Part shown: one piece after another, positions 17,651 to 26,178 of the stretch
Layout of the letters: each line of letters begins with the position of its first letter
Position numbering within the stretch: position 1 is the first letter of the stretch
NCBI RefSeq assembly: GCF_025452235.1
Contig: NZ_CP104965.1
Location: forward strand, 2,414,501 to 2,478,500
DNA from: Devosia neptuniae
GTDB taxonomy: Bacteria > Pseudomonadota > Alphaproteobacteria > Rhizobiales > Devosiaceae
Direction: 5' to 3'
DNA: 64,000 nucleotides
The notes under the pieces: model-generated
The model's input: only the letters and a program-made list of their open reading frames with translations
Told to the model about the DNA's origin: nothing
Databases searched by the model: none
Position numbers and translations under genes: made by a program

Positions 17651-19002
17651 AGCCGTGGAACTATCCGTCCCTGCGTGTCAGGCTGACCTGGCGCATGGTG
17701 GCGATGCAGGCCCTGGTGCTGATTGCCTTTACCAGCGTGGTGGCGATCCCGATCGTCGAGCTGATCCGCCAGGAACAGGGGCTCGATGACGGGGTTATCG
17801 AGCACATTGCCGACTCGATCCAGCGCACTGCCGCAGGCGATTTGGAGGTTGTGCTCAACGAGGACATGATCGAGAAATCAGCCGATTTTCCCCGGTTCTG
17901 GTTCTATGCGATCGATATTGACGGTCATTCGGCGCAGATGGGGAACATTCCCGCGGGAGTCGCAGATCTCCTCGAGGACCTGCCGCGGCTAAACTCCGCC
18001 AATATTGCCGATATCGGCCTATCCGAGGCGCCCACTGCCATCGTGCGGCGGGAGAACCGCGATGACGGCACGTTGTGGATCATTACCGGCGGCGGCCCCG
18101 AGGTCGGCTTCAAGGCGCTGTTTGCAACGTTCGGGGATTCGCTCTTTCTCGGCCTGCTCTTCCTGTTGACCCTGGTTTCCTTCCTGGTCATCCCGATGGT
18201 GGTGACCCGCCAATTGCGGGGCGTGGCCCATGTGGCGGCGGAAGCGGACAGGATCGATGTCGACCAGCGCGGCATCCGCCTGTCCTCGGCCCATGTGCCC
18301 GAGGAACTTCATTCCCTGGTGGGAGCGGTCAATTCGGCGTTGCAGCGCCTCGATGACGGCATGGAGCGGCGGCAGCGCTTTCTGGCCGATGCGGCCCATG
18401 AATTGCGTACGCCCATCGCCATATTGCAGACCCGTATCGAACTGCTGCCCGCTGACGAGCAGCGCAGCCGGCTGCTGCTCGACGTGGCGCGGCTGGCTAA
18501 TCTGGCCAACCAATTGCTCGACCTGCAACGGCTCGACGCCGACCTGACGGTGTTCCAGCCAGTCAACCTGGTCGACCTGGCCGCCCAGGTTACCGCCGAC
18601 ATGGCGCCCTTGGCGATCGCCGCCGGGGACGAGATTTCCTTCGATGCCGAAGTGGACAACGTCACCATTGCGGGCGACGCAGCGTCGCTTTCGCGGGCCA
18701 TTGTCAATCTCATCCAGAACGCGGTGATCCATGGCGGCAGCGAAACCGCTATCCGGGTCGGGGTGGGTCGCGACGGCTCGCTGCGCGTTGCCGATACCGG
18801 GCCTGGCATTGCCGAAGAACACCGCCAGACCATTTTCGAGCCCTTCAATCGCGTCGTGCCGCTCGATCAGGGGGCCGGGCTCGGGCTCAACCTAGTGCGG
18901 GACATCATCGCCCGTCACCACGGCCAGATCACCGTGGGAGACGCCCCTGGAGGCGGCGCGCTGTTCGAGATCTCCCTGCCTGTCGCCAGCCCGGCAACCT
19001 AG
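17647..19002 (+). CDS. sensor histidine kinase
   Basis: 451 residues. Membrane segments near 17-40 and 165-187 enclose a periplasmic sensor of about 125 residues. A HAMP-like linker leads to the dimerisation/phospho-acceptor motif AHELRTPIAIL with His251. The ATP-binding domain shows an N box (NLIQNAVIHGG), G1 (VADTGPGI) and G2 (GAGLGLNLV). It is the partner of the response regulator it overlaps. The periplasmic sensor resembles that of short TctE/QseC-like kinases. The ligand cannot be read. Confidence 0.93.
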   Translation: MKPWNYPSLRVRLTWRMVAMQALVLIAFTSVVAIPIVELIRQEQGLDDGVIEHIADSIQRTAAGDLEVVLNEDMIEKSADFPRFWFYAIDIDGHSAQMGNIPAGVADLLEDLPRLNSANIADIGLSEAPTAIVRRENRDDGTLWIITGGGPEVGFKALFATFGDSLFLGLLFLLTLVSFLVIPMVVTRQLRGVAHVAAEADRIDVDQRGIRLSSAHVPEELHSLVGAVNSALQRLDDGMERRQRFLADAAHELRTPIAILQTRIELLPADEQRSRLLLDVARLANLANQLLDLQRLDADLTVFQPVNLVDLAAQVTADMAPLAIAAGDEISFDAEVDNVTIAGDAASLSRAIVNLIQNAVIHGGSETAIRVGVGRDGSLRVADTGPGIAEEHRQTIFEPFNRVVPLDQGAGLGLNLVRDIIARHHGQITVGDAPGGGALFEISLPVASPAT

Positions 19003-19012
19003 CGCGCCAATG

Positions 19013-19594
19013 CTATGAACGAGTACGCCTCCCCAAATGCTTGCCGATGAGCAGCGACAGTGCCGAAACCAGGAAATAGATGGCGCCAAACGCGGCGTAT
19101 CCGGCCACGACGGGCAGGACCGCCGGCACGGGCTGTTGCGCCTGGACGACGAAAAACGCGCCGGCAAGTGCCGATTGACCGCCGCTCAGGATCATTGCCC
19201 ATTGCGCGCCTGACGATTTCCAGCGGCGGATGGCGGTGCCCAGTTGCAGCAAGCCGGACAGGATGGCCCATGCGCCAAATACCGTCAGCACGGCGTTCAG
19301 CCCTGCCTGCAGGGCGATAAACACGGCCAGTGTGGTGACCAGACTGACGAAAACGTTGATCGCTTGCGTATTGTTTTGGAGTAGTCCGCCGTTGCGAGTG
19401 GCGTCCACATAGTTGGCCGCTGCGTCCCAGAGCGGGTAAATTACCAGCAGGATGGCGCCAAGAGCTGCATTGCTCTGCCCAAGCGTCAGGGCGAATGCTA
19501 CCCAGACTACAGAGAATGCCGCGCGGGAGATATAATAGGTGGCGAGCCAGCGGTCCTGAGCTGACCGGGCGGAGTTCTCGTCGATGGTGGGCAT
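19013..19594 (-). CDS. multi-pass membrane protein, DUF308/HdeD-like
   Basis: 193 residues with about six hydrophobic segments in hairpin pairs (for example FSVVWVAFALTLG, AINVFVSLVTTLAVFIAL, AILSGLLQLGTAIRRW). The RRWKSSGAQW linker between paired segments is typical of DUF308/HdeD-type proteins. No catalytic motif is visible. It converges on the histidine kinase gene. A TetR gene lies upstream on the same strand. Confidence 0.65.
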   Translation of the reverse strand: MPTIDENSARSAQDRWLATYYISRAAFSVVWVAFALTLGQSNAALGAILLVIYPLWDAAANYVDATRNGGLLQNNTQAINVFVSLVTTLAVFIALQAGLNAVLTVFGAWAILSGLLQLGTAIRRWKSSGAQWAMILSGGQSALAGAFFVVQAQQPVPAVLPVVAGYAAFGAIYFLVSALSLLIGKHLGRRTRS

Positions 19595-19656
19595 TTTGTT
19601 CTATCTACTAGTTGGAAGGTCTGAGGGGGTGAAATGGACGTAGAGGTGAGATTTAT

Positions 19657-20235
19657 TTAGCTGGAGAGGCGGGCTCGCACCGAAGCGGTGATCATGCCAA
19701 ACAGTTTTGGATTGCCATGGACTCGGGCCGATAACATCGCTCCGTGGACCGCAGCCATGAAGGCCTCCGCTTCGGTTTGGGAGGCGCTTTGAAGCTGAAA
19801 GATGCCCGACTTGGCGCCACGTTCAAAGGCCGACGCCAGCCATTCCGACAAGGTCTCGAAGTGCAGGCGCACTTCCTTGGCGACTGCTGCGGGTAGGGCG
19901 GGCAACTCGCTGGCCAGAAGCGCGCATATGCAGAATGGCGCGCTTGCGTCGACAATGCACTTTTCCCAATAGGCGATGTAATTCGAAAGCTGCTCGCCCG
20001 GGTCCTTGGCCGTTCGTTCAAGCGCGGCAAATCCGGCTCGCGCGTCCTCGCGGTAGCGAAGCACCAGAGTGCGCACCAGGTCGACCCTGCTGGGAAAGTG
20101 GTGGTGAATACTGGCTTTGCGGATGCCGACAATCTCGGCGATATCCGCATAGCTGAAGCCGTTATATCCCCCCGCAACGATCAGCGGCCGGGCAGCGGCA
20201 AGGATATCGTCGGAGGTCGAGGAAAGATGGGTCAT
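19657..20235 (-). CDS. TetR-family transcriptional regulator
   Basis: 192 residues. The N-terminal helix-turn-helix is clear (GFSYADIAEIVGIRKASIHHHF). The C-terminal ligand domain contains ALLASELPALP, seen in TetR regulators of the AcnR/NemR type. A perfect 8-bp dyad just upstream of the start is its probable operator. It may control the membrane-protein gene downstream. Confidence 0.9.
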   Translation of the reverse strand: MTHLSSTSDDILAAARPLIVAGGYNGFSYADIAEIVGIRKASIHHHFPSRVDLVRTLVLRYREDARAGFAALERTAKDPGEQLSNYIAYWEKCIVDASAPFCICALLASELPALPAAVAKEVRLHFETLSEWLASAFERGAKSGIFQLQSASQTEAEAFMAAVHGAMLSARVHGNPKLFGMITASVRARLSS

Positions 20236-20242
20236 AAACTTA

Positions 20243-20262
20243 CCTACCTATTGATAGGTAGG
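20243..20262. promoter_or_regulatory. TetR operator
   Basis: CCTACCTA, four bases, TAGGTAGG: a perfect 8-bp dyad, 8 bases upstream of the TetR start. This is the normal place for an autorepression site. Confidence 0.7.
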
Positions 20263-20339
20263 ATGTCAAGCGGCCTTGCTTGGAGAGAGGCGGGTAGCAG
20301 GCCAGAGTTCACCTAAGCAGTACAAGTTCGGCCGCTTAA

Positions 20340-20355
20340 CCCACGTTAGCGTGGG
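20340..20355. promoter_or_regulatory. small dyad upstream of the Mn catalase
   Basis: CCCACG, TTAG, CGTGGG lies 55 bases before the catalase start. It could be an operator or a leader hairpin. No known factor is matched. Confidence 0.3.
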
Positions 20356-20409
20356 ATCGAACTGTCAGGGCCTTCCGTTGCGGGCAAGCACCAAACGGAG
20401 AGCCCAACC

Positions 20410-21336
20410 ATGTTCATGCGTGTCGATCGACTGATCACCGAACTGCCACCGCCAGCTGCCGCAGACCCCAATGCGGCCGCAGCGCTGCAGGAGCTGCTCG
20501 GCGGCAAATATGCCGAGATGTCCACGCTCGGAAATTACATGTTCCAGAGCTTCAACTTTCGCTCCAAGGACAAGCTGCGGCCGTTCTATAGCCTTGTCGC
20601 CTCCATCACGGCCGAAGAGCTGGCGCATGTGGAACTGGTGAGCAATGGCGTCGCCATGCTGAACAATGGCCCCGACAAGCCCCAGGGGGACAAGGGCGAT
20701 GGCGGCGATATCTCCAAGACGCCGTTCGAGGCGATGCAGGACATTCGTCTCGCCTCAGCCTTCCTGTCCAATGGGGGTGGCTCAACGCCGGTGAATGCCA
20801 ATGGCGTGTCGTGGAACAACGACTTCGTCACCACGACGGGTAATCTGATTTTCGACTTGCTGCACAATTTCCATCTCGAATGCGGCGCACGCCTGCACAA
20901 GCTGCGGGTTTACGAGACGGTCAGCGATCCGACCGGACGCGAAGTGTGCGGCTATCTGCTGGTGCGCGGCTCGGTGCATGCCCATTCCTATGCATTGGCA
21001 CTGAAGAAGCTGACCGGCGTGGATATCGAGAAGATGCTGCCAACGCCCAATATTCCGCTCTCCAACATTCCTGAATGCCAGAAATATCTGGATGAGGGCT
21101 CCCATCGCCGCCTCTACACCTGGAGCCAGGGTGACTACCAGGAAATCTCCGGCATCTGGTCCAATGACGAAGTCGCGCTGCCCGACGATCCGCCGGGGCC
21201 GCTCGAAGTGGTCGAAGGTATGCCCGATGGCGGCAAGATCCAGCAATTGGTCGGCATCCCGTCGGCCTTCACGCCAGACTATGCGCCCGAGGAAATGTTC
21301 GAGATCGCCGCCAAACTTTACAAAGCCTCACGCTAA
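20410..21336 (+). CDS. manganese catalase
   Basis: Non-haem di-manganese catalase that disproportionates H2O2, 308 residues. The ligand set expected from the family is visible: Glu36 (KYAEMSTLGNY), Glu70 and His73 (TAEELAHVE), Glu156 (HNFHLECGARLHK) and His190/192 (VRGSVHAHSYAL). The C-terminal extension beyond the four-helix bundle is present. The downstream DUF892 gene follows after 14 bases and probably shares the transcript, which suggests a stress-response operon. Confidence 0.93.
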   Translation: MFMRVDRLITELPPPAAADPNAAAALQELLGGKYAEMSTLGNYMFQSFNFRSKDKLRPFYSLVASITAEELAHVELVSNGVAMLNNGPDKPQGDKGDGGDISKTPFEAMQDIRLASAFLSNGGGSTPVNANGVSWNNDFVTTTGNLIFDLLHNFHLECGARLHKLRVYETVSDPTGREVCGYLLVRGSVHAHSYALALKKLTGVDIEKMLPTPNIPLSNIPECQKYLDEGSHRRLYTWSQGDYQEISGIWSNDEVALPDDPPGPLEVVEGMPDGGKIQQLVGIPSAFTPDYAPEEMFEIAAKLYKASR

Positions 21337-21350
21337 AACCGGAGCAGACC

Positions 21351-21857
21351 ATGACTGACACTCGCGATATCTTCATCACCGGCTTGCGCAATGCCCATGC
21401 CATGGAAAACCAGGCGCTGGCGATCATGAAACCGCAGGCCGAACGCATCGAGAACTACCCCGAGGTGGCGCGCCGCCTGGAAGAGCATATTGGAGAAACC
21501 GAGGGGCAGATCGAACGGTTGGAACGCATCCTCGATACGTTGGGTGAAAAGCGGTCCTCGCTCAAGGACATGGCATTGTCGGTGGGCGGGGCCATGGCGG
21601 CCATCGGTCACTCGGTGGCGCCCGATGAAATCGTCAAGAACAGCTTTGCCAATTTCGCCTTCGAGAATTACGAAATCGCCGCCTACAAGTCCCTGCTCGC
21701 CTTGGCGCAGCAGGCCGGCGATGCTGGATCGGTACAGCTTTTGGAAGCCAACCTGGCCGAGGAGCAGGCGATGGCGGAGTGGCTGGATGACAATATCGAG
21801 GCGGTGACGCTGCAATATGCCTCGCTGCGGGAAAGTGGTGAAGCAGCAAAGCGCTAG
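21351..21857 (+). CDS. ferritin-like DUF892 protein (YciE/YciF type)
   Basis: 168 residues, all helical. Family motifs are DIFITGLRNAHAMENQAL near the N-terminus, an EEHIGETEGQIERLERI helix and FENYEIAAYKSLLALAQ, with a set of Glu/His residues that could bind two metals. Members are induced by stress; their chemistry is poorly known. It follows the Mn catalase gene by 14 bases on the same strand, a pairing that fits oxidative-stress defence. Confidence 0.9.
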   Translation: MTDTRDIFITGLRNAHAMENQALAIMKPQAERIENYPEVARRLEEHIGETEGQIERLERILDTLGEKRSSLKDMALSVGGAMAAIGHSVAPDEIVKNSFANFAFENYEIAAYKSLLALAQQAGDAGSVQLLEANLAEEQAMAEWLDDNIEAVTLQYASLRESGEAAKR

Positions 21858-21875
21858 CGCGAAGCGCCGGCCGGG

Positions 21876-22721
21876 CTACGAACGGGTGGCCTCATTATCG
21901 AGCGCGGCGATGAGCGACCTCACCAGGTCCGCATCGCGGCTCGAGGCCGGATGGTAGATCACCATGCCAAGCTCGGGACGCCCGTCAATGGCGAAGCCTG
22001 AAAATTCAAGCTCCAGCAGGCCGACCCCGGGATGATGGATGCGCTTGATGCCTTCATGCTTGGTGGCGACCTCATTGTCGCGCCAGAGCCGGTTGAATTC
22101 CGGGCTTGTTCGGGACAGCTCGTCTACCAGCACCATGCTCTCCTCGGTGGCGCCGGCCCGCGCCACGTCCGCGCGGAACGAGCCTACCACATAGCGGGCA
22201 ACGCTTTCCCAATCCTCCTGTTTGGCCCGGACACGTGAATCGGCGAACATGAGCCGAAGGATGTTCCGCTGCTGCCGCGGAAGCTTGCTGTAATCGGTCA
22301 GTACCGCCGCCGCCGCCCGGTTCCAGGCGACGACATCCCAGGTGGCTGTCTTGATGATGGCCGGGCTGTTGCCGAGGGTGTCCAGCACGCGTTGCAGCCT
22401 GGGCGTCACACCGTCAATTGCCTTGTAACGCACCTCCGGCGGCCGGCCGAGACCGAGCAGGAAAAGATGCTCCCGTTCGGGTTCGGTGAGCATGAGGCCC
22501 TTTGCGATGCGATCGAGTACATCGGCCGAGGGGGCGCCACCACGGCCCTGTTCCAGCCAAGTATACCAGGTCGGACTGATATTGGCGCGTTGCGCGACTT
22601 CCTCGCGGCGCAATCCCGCAGTGCGGCGCCGCCCGCCGATGAAGCCCAGCGCCGCTGGATCGAGCCGGGTGCGGCGATCCCGCAGGTAAGTCCCCAAGAC
22701 GTTGGTGGCGGGAGCGGTCAT
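21876..22721 (-). CDS. XRE-type regulator with MmyB-like ligand domain
   Basis: 281 residues. The N-terminal helix-turn-helix has the signature of this group (LRREEVAQRANISPTWYTWL followed by EQGRG). A C-terminal PAS-like MmyB domain contains WDVVAWNRAAAAV and ELSRTSPEFNRLW. It diverges from an SDR gene 99 bases away. That is the usual layout for this group, which typically represses the adjacent oxidoreductase. An AT-rich dyad lies in the gap. Confidence 0.9.
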   Translation of the reverse strand: MTAPATNVLGTYLRDRRTRLDPAALGFIGGRRRTAGLRREEVAQRANISPTWYTWLEQGRGGAPSADVLDRIAKGLMLTEPEREHLFLLGLGRPPEVRYKAIDGVTPRLQRVLDTLGNSPAIIKTATWDVVAWNRAAAAVLTDYSKLPRQQRNILRLMFADSRVRAKQEDWESVARYVVGSFRADVARAGATEESMVLVDELSRTSPEFNRLWRDNEVATKHEGIKRIHHPGVGLLELEFSGFAIDGRPELGMVIYHPASSRDADLVRSLIAALDNEATRS

Positions 22722-22749
22722 GGCGAGCCAGTTGGTTTTTATACTATGA

Positions 22750-22765
22750 TAAAGTCACTACTTTA
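22750..22765. promoter_or_regulatory. operator-like dyad between XRE regulator and SDR gene
   Basis: TAAAGT, CACT, ACTTTA: a perfect 6-bp dyad in the 98-base divergent gap, 29 bases before the regulator start. It is a candidate site for the MmyB-type regulator. Confidence 0.5.
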
Positions 22766-22819
22766 ACAGGAAGAGATATAGGTCCATCTGGCAGACCGAA
22801 CAACCAGAAAGGTGCTGCC

Positions 22820-23719
22820 ATGCGTGTTTTCCTGACCGGCGCGACCGGCTTTATCGGCTCCAAGATCGTGCCCGAACTCATCAATGCCGGACATGAGGTT
22901 TTAGGGCTAACCCGGTCGGAGGACGGGGCGGCGGCGCTGGTCCGGGCCGGTGCCGAGGTCTATCGCGGCAGTTTGGAGGATCCCCAGACCCTCGCGCGTG
23001 GTGCATCACAGGCAGACGCAGTCATCCACACCGCTTTCGATCACGACTTCACCAATTTCGTCGCCAATTGCGAAAAGGACCGACGGGTGATCGAGGCAAT
23101 CGGCGGCGCGCTCGCCGGATCGAACAAGCCATTTCTGATCACGTCCGGCTCGGGGATGGGGAGCGGAGCGCCCGGTGAGCCGGCGCTGGAACGGCAGTTC
23201 GACCGCAATAATTCAAATCCGCGAAAGCTGTCCGAACTGGCCGGAGAAGCGGTGGCGGCCAAGGGCGTGAGCCTTGCCGTGGTGCGGCTGCCACAGGTGC
23301 ACGACACCAAAAAGCAGGGGCTGATCAGCCCGATGATCGAGATCGCGCGGGCTCACGGCTTTGTGGCCTACGTCGGCGACGGCAAGGAGCGCTGGGCCGC
23401 AGCCCATGTCTCCGACGTCGCCCGCCTGTACCGCCTGGCACTTGAAAAGCACGAGGCTGGAGTGCGCTATCATGCCGTTGCCGAGGAGGGCGTCTCGATG
23501 CGTCAGGTTGCCGAGGCGGTGGGACTGGGCCTGGGTGTTCCCGTGCGTTCCCTGTCTTTGGAGCAGGTTGCCGATTACTTTGGACCATTGGCGCATTTTG
23601 CCACTCTGGACATGCCGGCATCGAGCGAATGGACGCGCAACACGCTTGGTTGGAACCCAACCGGCCCGAGCCTCATCTCGGACCTGCAGCGTATGAACTA
23701 CACCGCCGCCGCGCACTGA
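22820..23719 (+). CDS. extended-SDR NAD(P)-dependent epimerase/dehydratase-like protein
   Basis: 299 residues. It starts with the extended-SDR Rossmann motif (FLTGATGFIGSKIV). Typical later segments are AVIHTAFDHDF, LAVVRLPQVHD and WAAAHVSDVARLYRLAL. The usual YxxxK active-site motif is not evident in the expected stretch (RNNSNPRKLSELAGEAVAAK), as in many members of this subgroup. The substrate is unknown. Co-regulation with the divergent XRE gene is likely. Confidence 0.85.
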   Translation: MRVFLTGATGFIGSKIVPELINAGHEVLGLTRSEDGAAALVRAGAEVYRGSLEDPQTLARGASQADAVIHTAFDHDFTNFVANCEKDRRVIEAIGGALAGSNKPFLITSGSGMGSGAPGEPALERQFDRNNSNPRKLSELAGEAVAAKGVSLAVVRLPQVHDTKKQGLISPMIEIARAHGFVAYVGDGKERWAAAHVSDVARLYRLALEKHEAGVRYHAVAEEGVSMRQVAEAVGLGLGVPVRSLSLEQVADYFGPLAHFATLDMPASSEWTRNTLGWNPTGPSLISDLQRMNYTAAAH

Positions 23720-23781
23720 TCGCCTAGCGCGCCGCGGCCTGGCGTCCGACCCTGGAGGGTTGCAATTCTGGAGGGAGCGTT

Positions 23782-23799
23782 TATCTAGTGCGCTAGATA
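23782..23799. promoter_or_regulatory. MarR operator
   Basis: TATCTAG, TGCG, CTAGATA: a perfect 7-bp dyad, 39 bases upstream of the MarR start. Its form and position fit an autorepression site controlling the MarR/oxidoreductase pair. Confidence 0.65.
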
Positions 23800-23838
23800 C
23801 TGGTTCAATAGTGAACCCTGGTCTGTCGCGAGGATACG

Positions 23839-24294
23839 ATGACACCTCAGAAAAGCGCGTCGCATCAGGTTCGGACGCAAATCTCGTTCGCGGTCTACGG
23901 CGCGGCGGGTCGAATGGCGCGCATGCACAAGCCGTTCCTTGATCCGCTGGGTCTGACCTTTCCCCAATATCTGGTGATGCTGGAGCTTTATGCGGCGGCG
24001 CCCCGATCGGTGGGTGAGCTCGGAAACGCCTTGGGGATGGATACCGGCACGATCACGCCGCTGCTCAAGCGGCTCGAGACCAGCGGGATGGTGACGCGGA
24101 TGCGTGACCCCGAGGATGAACGCCGTGTCCTGGTCGATCTGTCGCCCGCTGGCCGCAGCATCAAGGACGAGGTCTGGAGCATTTCCGACAAGATCAAGAG
24201 TGCGTGCCGCATGACCGAGGACGATCTGGTCGCGCTGCGGGACACTCTGCATGACTTCGCTCATCCCGCTAAACCTGAAAGGTCACAGACATGA
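23839..24294 (+). CDS. MarR-family regulator, OhrR-like
   Basis: 151 residues. LTFPQYLVMLELYAAAPRSV followed by LGNALGMDTGTITPLLKRLE is the winged-helix core of the OhrR branch of MarR, and MVTRMRDPEDERRVLVDLSP is the wing. The N-terminal Cys that senses peroxide in OhrR is not present where expected, so the inducer may differ. It overlaps the next gene by 4 bases and has an operator-like dyad upstream. Confidence 0.9.
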   Translation: MTPQKSASHQVRTQISFAVYGAAGRMARMHKPFLDPLGLTFPQYLVMLELYAAAPRSVGELGNALGMDTGTITPLLKRLETSGMVTRMRDPEDERRVLVDLSPAGRSIKDEVWSISDKIKSACRMTEDDLVALRDTLHDFAHPAKPERSQT

Positions 24295-25025
24295 AAATCG
24301 CAGTCATTGGCGCCGGCAATATCGGCGCGCAGGTCGCCAAGAAGCTGGACGCCGCCGGCCACCAGGTGAAACTGGCCAACTCACGTGGTCCCGAAAGCCT
24401 TGCCGAAACCGTGGCTGGCACCGGCATCGAGGCCGTTGAGAAAGAGGCGGCCGTGCAGGATGCCGATGTGGTCATCCTCTCGGTGCCTTTCGCCCGGAAC
24501 CCGGACCTGGCATCGATTGTCGCCGGCGCCCCTGCGGGGGCGATCGTGGTCGACACTTCCAACTATTATCCCGCCCGTGACGGCAAAATTTCCGAGGTGG
24601 AGAGCGGCAAGCCGGAGACCGTTTGGGCCAGCGAACAAGTGGGACGCCCCCTGGTCAAGGCCTGGAATGCGCTGCTGACGCAGACATTGGCCGAGGCCGG
24701 TTCGGGGCCCGGTACTCCAGATCGCATTGCCATCCCGATTGGGGGTAACGACGCGGCGGCCAAGGCCCTTGTCGCCGATCTGGTCAGCATTACTGGCTTC
24801 GATATTGTGGATGCCGGCAGCCTTGAGGAGTCCTGGCGGCTGCAGCCGGGCACCCCGGCCTATTGCACCGAGCTGACTGCCACCGAGCTCAAAGCGGCGC
24901 TTGCCGCGGCCGACAAGGGGCGTGCTGCATCGAACCGCGACGCCATTATGGCATCGTTTTCCAAGCCGGGTGCACAATTCACCCGCGCCGGCGCAGTCGC
25001 AACCAATCGGTCGCTCACTGCCTGA
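24291..25025 (+). CDS. NADPH-dependent F420 reductase-like oxidoreductase
   Basis: 244 residues. The N-terminal Rossmann motif IAVIGAGNIGAQVAKKLDAA is typical of the F420-dependent NADP oxidoreductase family, whose alphaproteobacterial members usually use NAD(P) without F420. LANSRGPESL and VWASEQVGRPLVKAWNAL fit. It overlaps the MarR gene (ATGA), so the regulator probably controls it. The substrate is unknown. Confidence 0.85.
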   Translation: MKIAVIGAGNIGAQVAKKLDAAGHQVKLANSRGPESLAETVAGTGIEAVEKEAAVQDADVVILSVPFARNPDLASIVAGAPAGAIVVDTSNYYPARDGKISEVESGKPETVWASEQVGRPLVKAWNALLTQTLAEAGSGPGTPDRIAIPIGGNDAAAKALVADLVSITGFDIVDAGSLEESWRLQPGTPAYCTELTATELKAALAAADKGRAASNRDAIMASFSKPGAQFTRAGAVATNRSLTA

Positions 25026-25156
25026 GATATTGGCCGCGGCAGTGGCCAAAAACGCGCATGGGCAGCCGGTTTATACCGCTGCCCATGCTTTTAATTTTGT
25101 TGGTAGATCCGGGTTTGGTGGCGCTGGATGGATAGTCATCCGCGCCGCTACGCCAG

Positions 25157-25840
25157 CTAGAACTTGTAGTTGATGCCGGCGCGGACAACGCTGAAGCGTT
25201 GGGTGGCGTCGATGCTGCCGCCGGGCAGGCCGCCATAGGTCTGGGTGCCCAGATCGACATAGAGATATTCGGCCTTGACGGTGATGTTTTCGGTGGCGGC
25301 GGCTTCAAGGCCCACGCCAGCCGTCCAGCCCAGGTGGTTCTTGCTCTGGCTGGTGATCACGTCGGCGGGGTTGGTCACGCTGGCCGTGCCGCGGCCCCAG
25401 GCGACGCCGAGGGTTGCATAGGGCATGACCTGGCCGAACACCATGCCGGCGCGGCCGCGCAGCGTGCCATAGGCGTCGAGGCCGACCTTGGACGTGCCGA
25501 TGCCGGCGAGGTCTTCTTCATGGCCGATGCTGGTCCAGTTGAGGTCGGCTTCGCCGCCCAGCACGAAGCCGCCCATGTCCATATTGTAGCCGACCTGGCC
25601 GCCCAGGTTCCAGCCATTGGACTTGTTCTCGGTTTCCACGCCGCCGCCGGTGGGCTTGCGGGTCAGCTCGCCCCAGGCATAGCCGGCATTCACGCCGGCG
25701 TAAAAGCCGCTCCAGGTCGTGGCGGGCGCATAGAAGGAGCCGCCGCCGCTATTATTGCCGCCATTCCAGCCAAGATCGGCGGCGAATGCCGGAGTGGTGA
25801 CTAGCAGTGCGGTGGCAAGCGCAAGGGCCTGGCGATTCAT
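25157..25840 (-). CDS. outer-membrane beta-barrel protein (Omp25/31-like porin family)
   Basis: 227 residues. A signal peptide (MNRQALALATALLVTTPAFA) precedes a Gly/Asn-rich linker. An eight-stranded barrel pattern follows, with WSGFYAGVNAGYAWGE, GGQVGYNMDMGGFVLGGEAD and a C-terminal Phe (INYKF), the outer-membrane assembly signature. Similar proteins in rhizobia and Brucella are abundant surface proteins. The start at 25840 is set by the signal peptide; an upstream in-frame start at 26059 is rejected. The long leader contains two TTAAC motifs. Confidence 0.88.
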   Translation of the reverse strand: MNRQALALATALLVTTPAFAADLGWNGGNNSGGGSFYAPATTWSGFYAGVNAGYAWGELTRKPTGGGVETENKSNGWNLGGQVGYNMDMGGFVLGGEADLNWTSIGHEEDLAGIGTSKVGLDAYGTLRGRAGMVFGQVMPYATLGVAWGRGTASVTNPADVITSQSKNHLGWTAGVGLEAAATENITVKAEYLYVDLGTQTYGGLPGGSIDATQRFSVVRAGINYKF

Positions 25841-26066
25841 GGTCGTCCTCGTCGGTCGGAAAATATGGGTATTGGTTTTCCGTAAAATGCGACGGAATAA
25901 ATTAACGCTGCGGTAAGGAACGTGGTTAACGCGGCCCGGTAGCGTGCTGGCAGCGTTCACTTTTTCGCGGGAACGGGGCGGGCGCCGCGCGGACGGACGA
26001 AAATCGTGGAGCCGGCAGCGACGCTGTTGCGGAGCAGGACGAGCTGCGCTAGAGAGCATGACTTGT

Positions 26067-26150
26067 GCCCCTCTGGCGGAATGGTAGACGCAGAGGACTC
26101 AAAATCCTCCGCCGCAAGGCGTGCCGGTTCGAGTCCGGCGGGGGGCACCA
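26067..26150 (+). tRNA. tRNA-Leu (anticodon CAA)
   Basis: 84 bases with an encoded CCA. The anticodon stem GAGGA/TCCTC holds loop CTCAAAA, giving anticodon CAA. A long variable arm (CGCCGCAAGGCG) and T arm GCCGG-TTCGAGT-CCGGC confirm a class II leucine tRNA. The acceptor stem pairs with one G-U. Confidence 0.96.
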
Positions 26151-26178
26151 ATCCCGGTAGATTTGAGCCTTACGCGCT

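Noticed and set aside
25841..26059. N-terminal extension of the outer-membrane barrel protein
   Set aside because: The internal ATG at 25840 starts a normal signal peptide; the extension contains no export signal and runs close to the tRNA-Leu.
26067..26150. tRNA-Leu as an integration site for a genomic island
   Set aside because: No integrase, no duplicated 3' end of the tRNA and no composition shift on either side.
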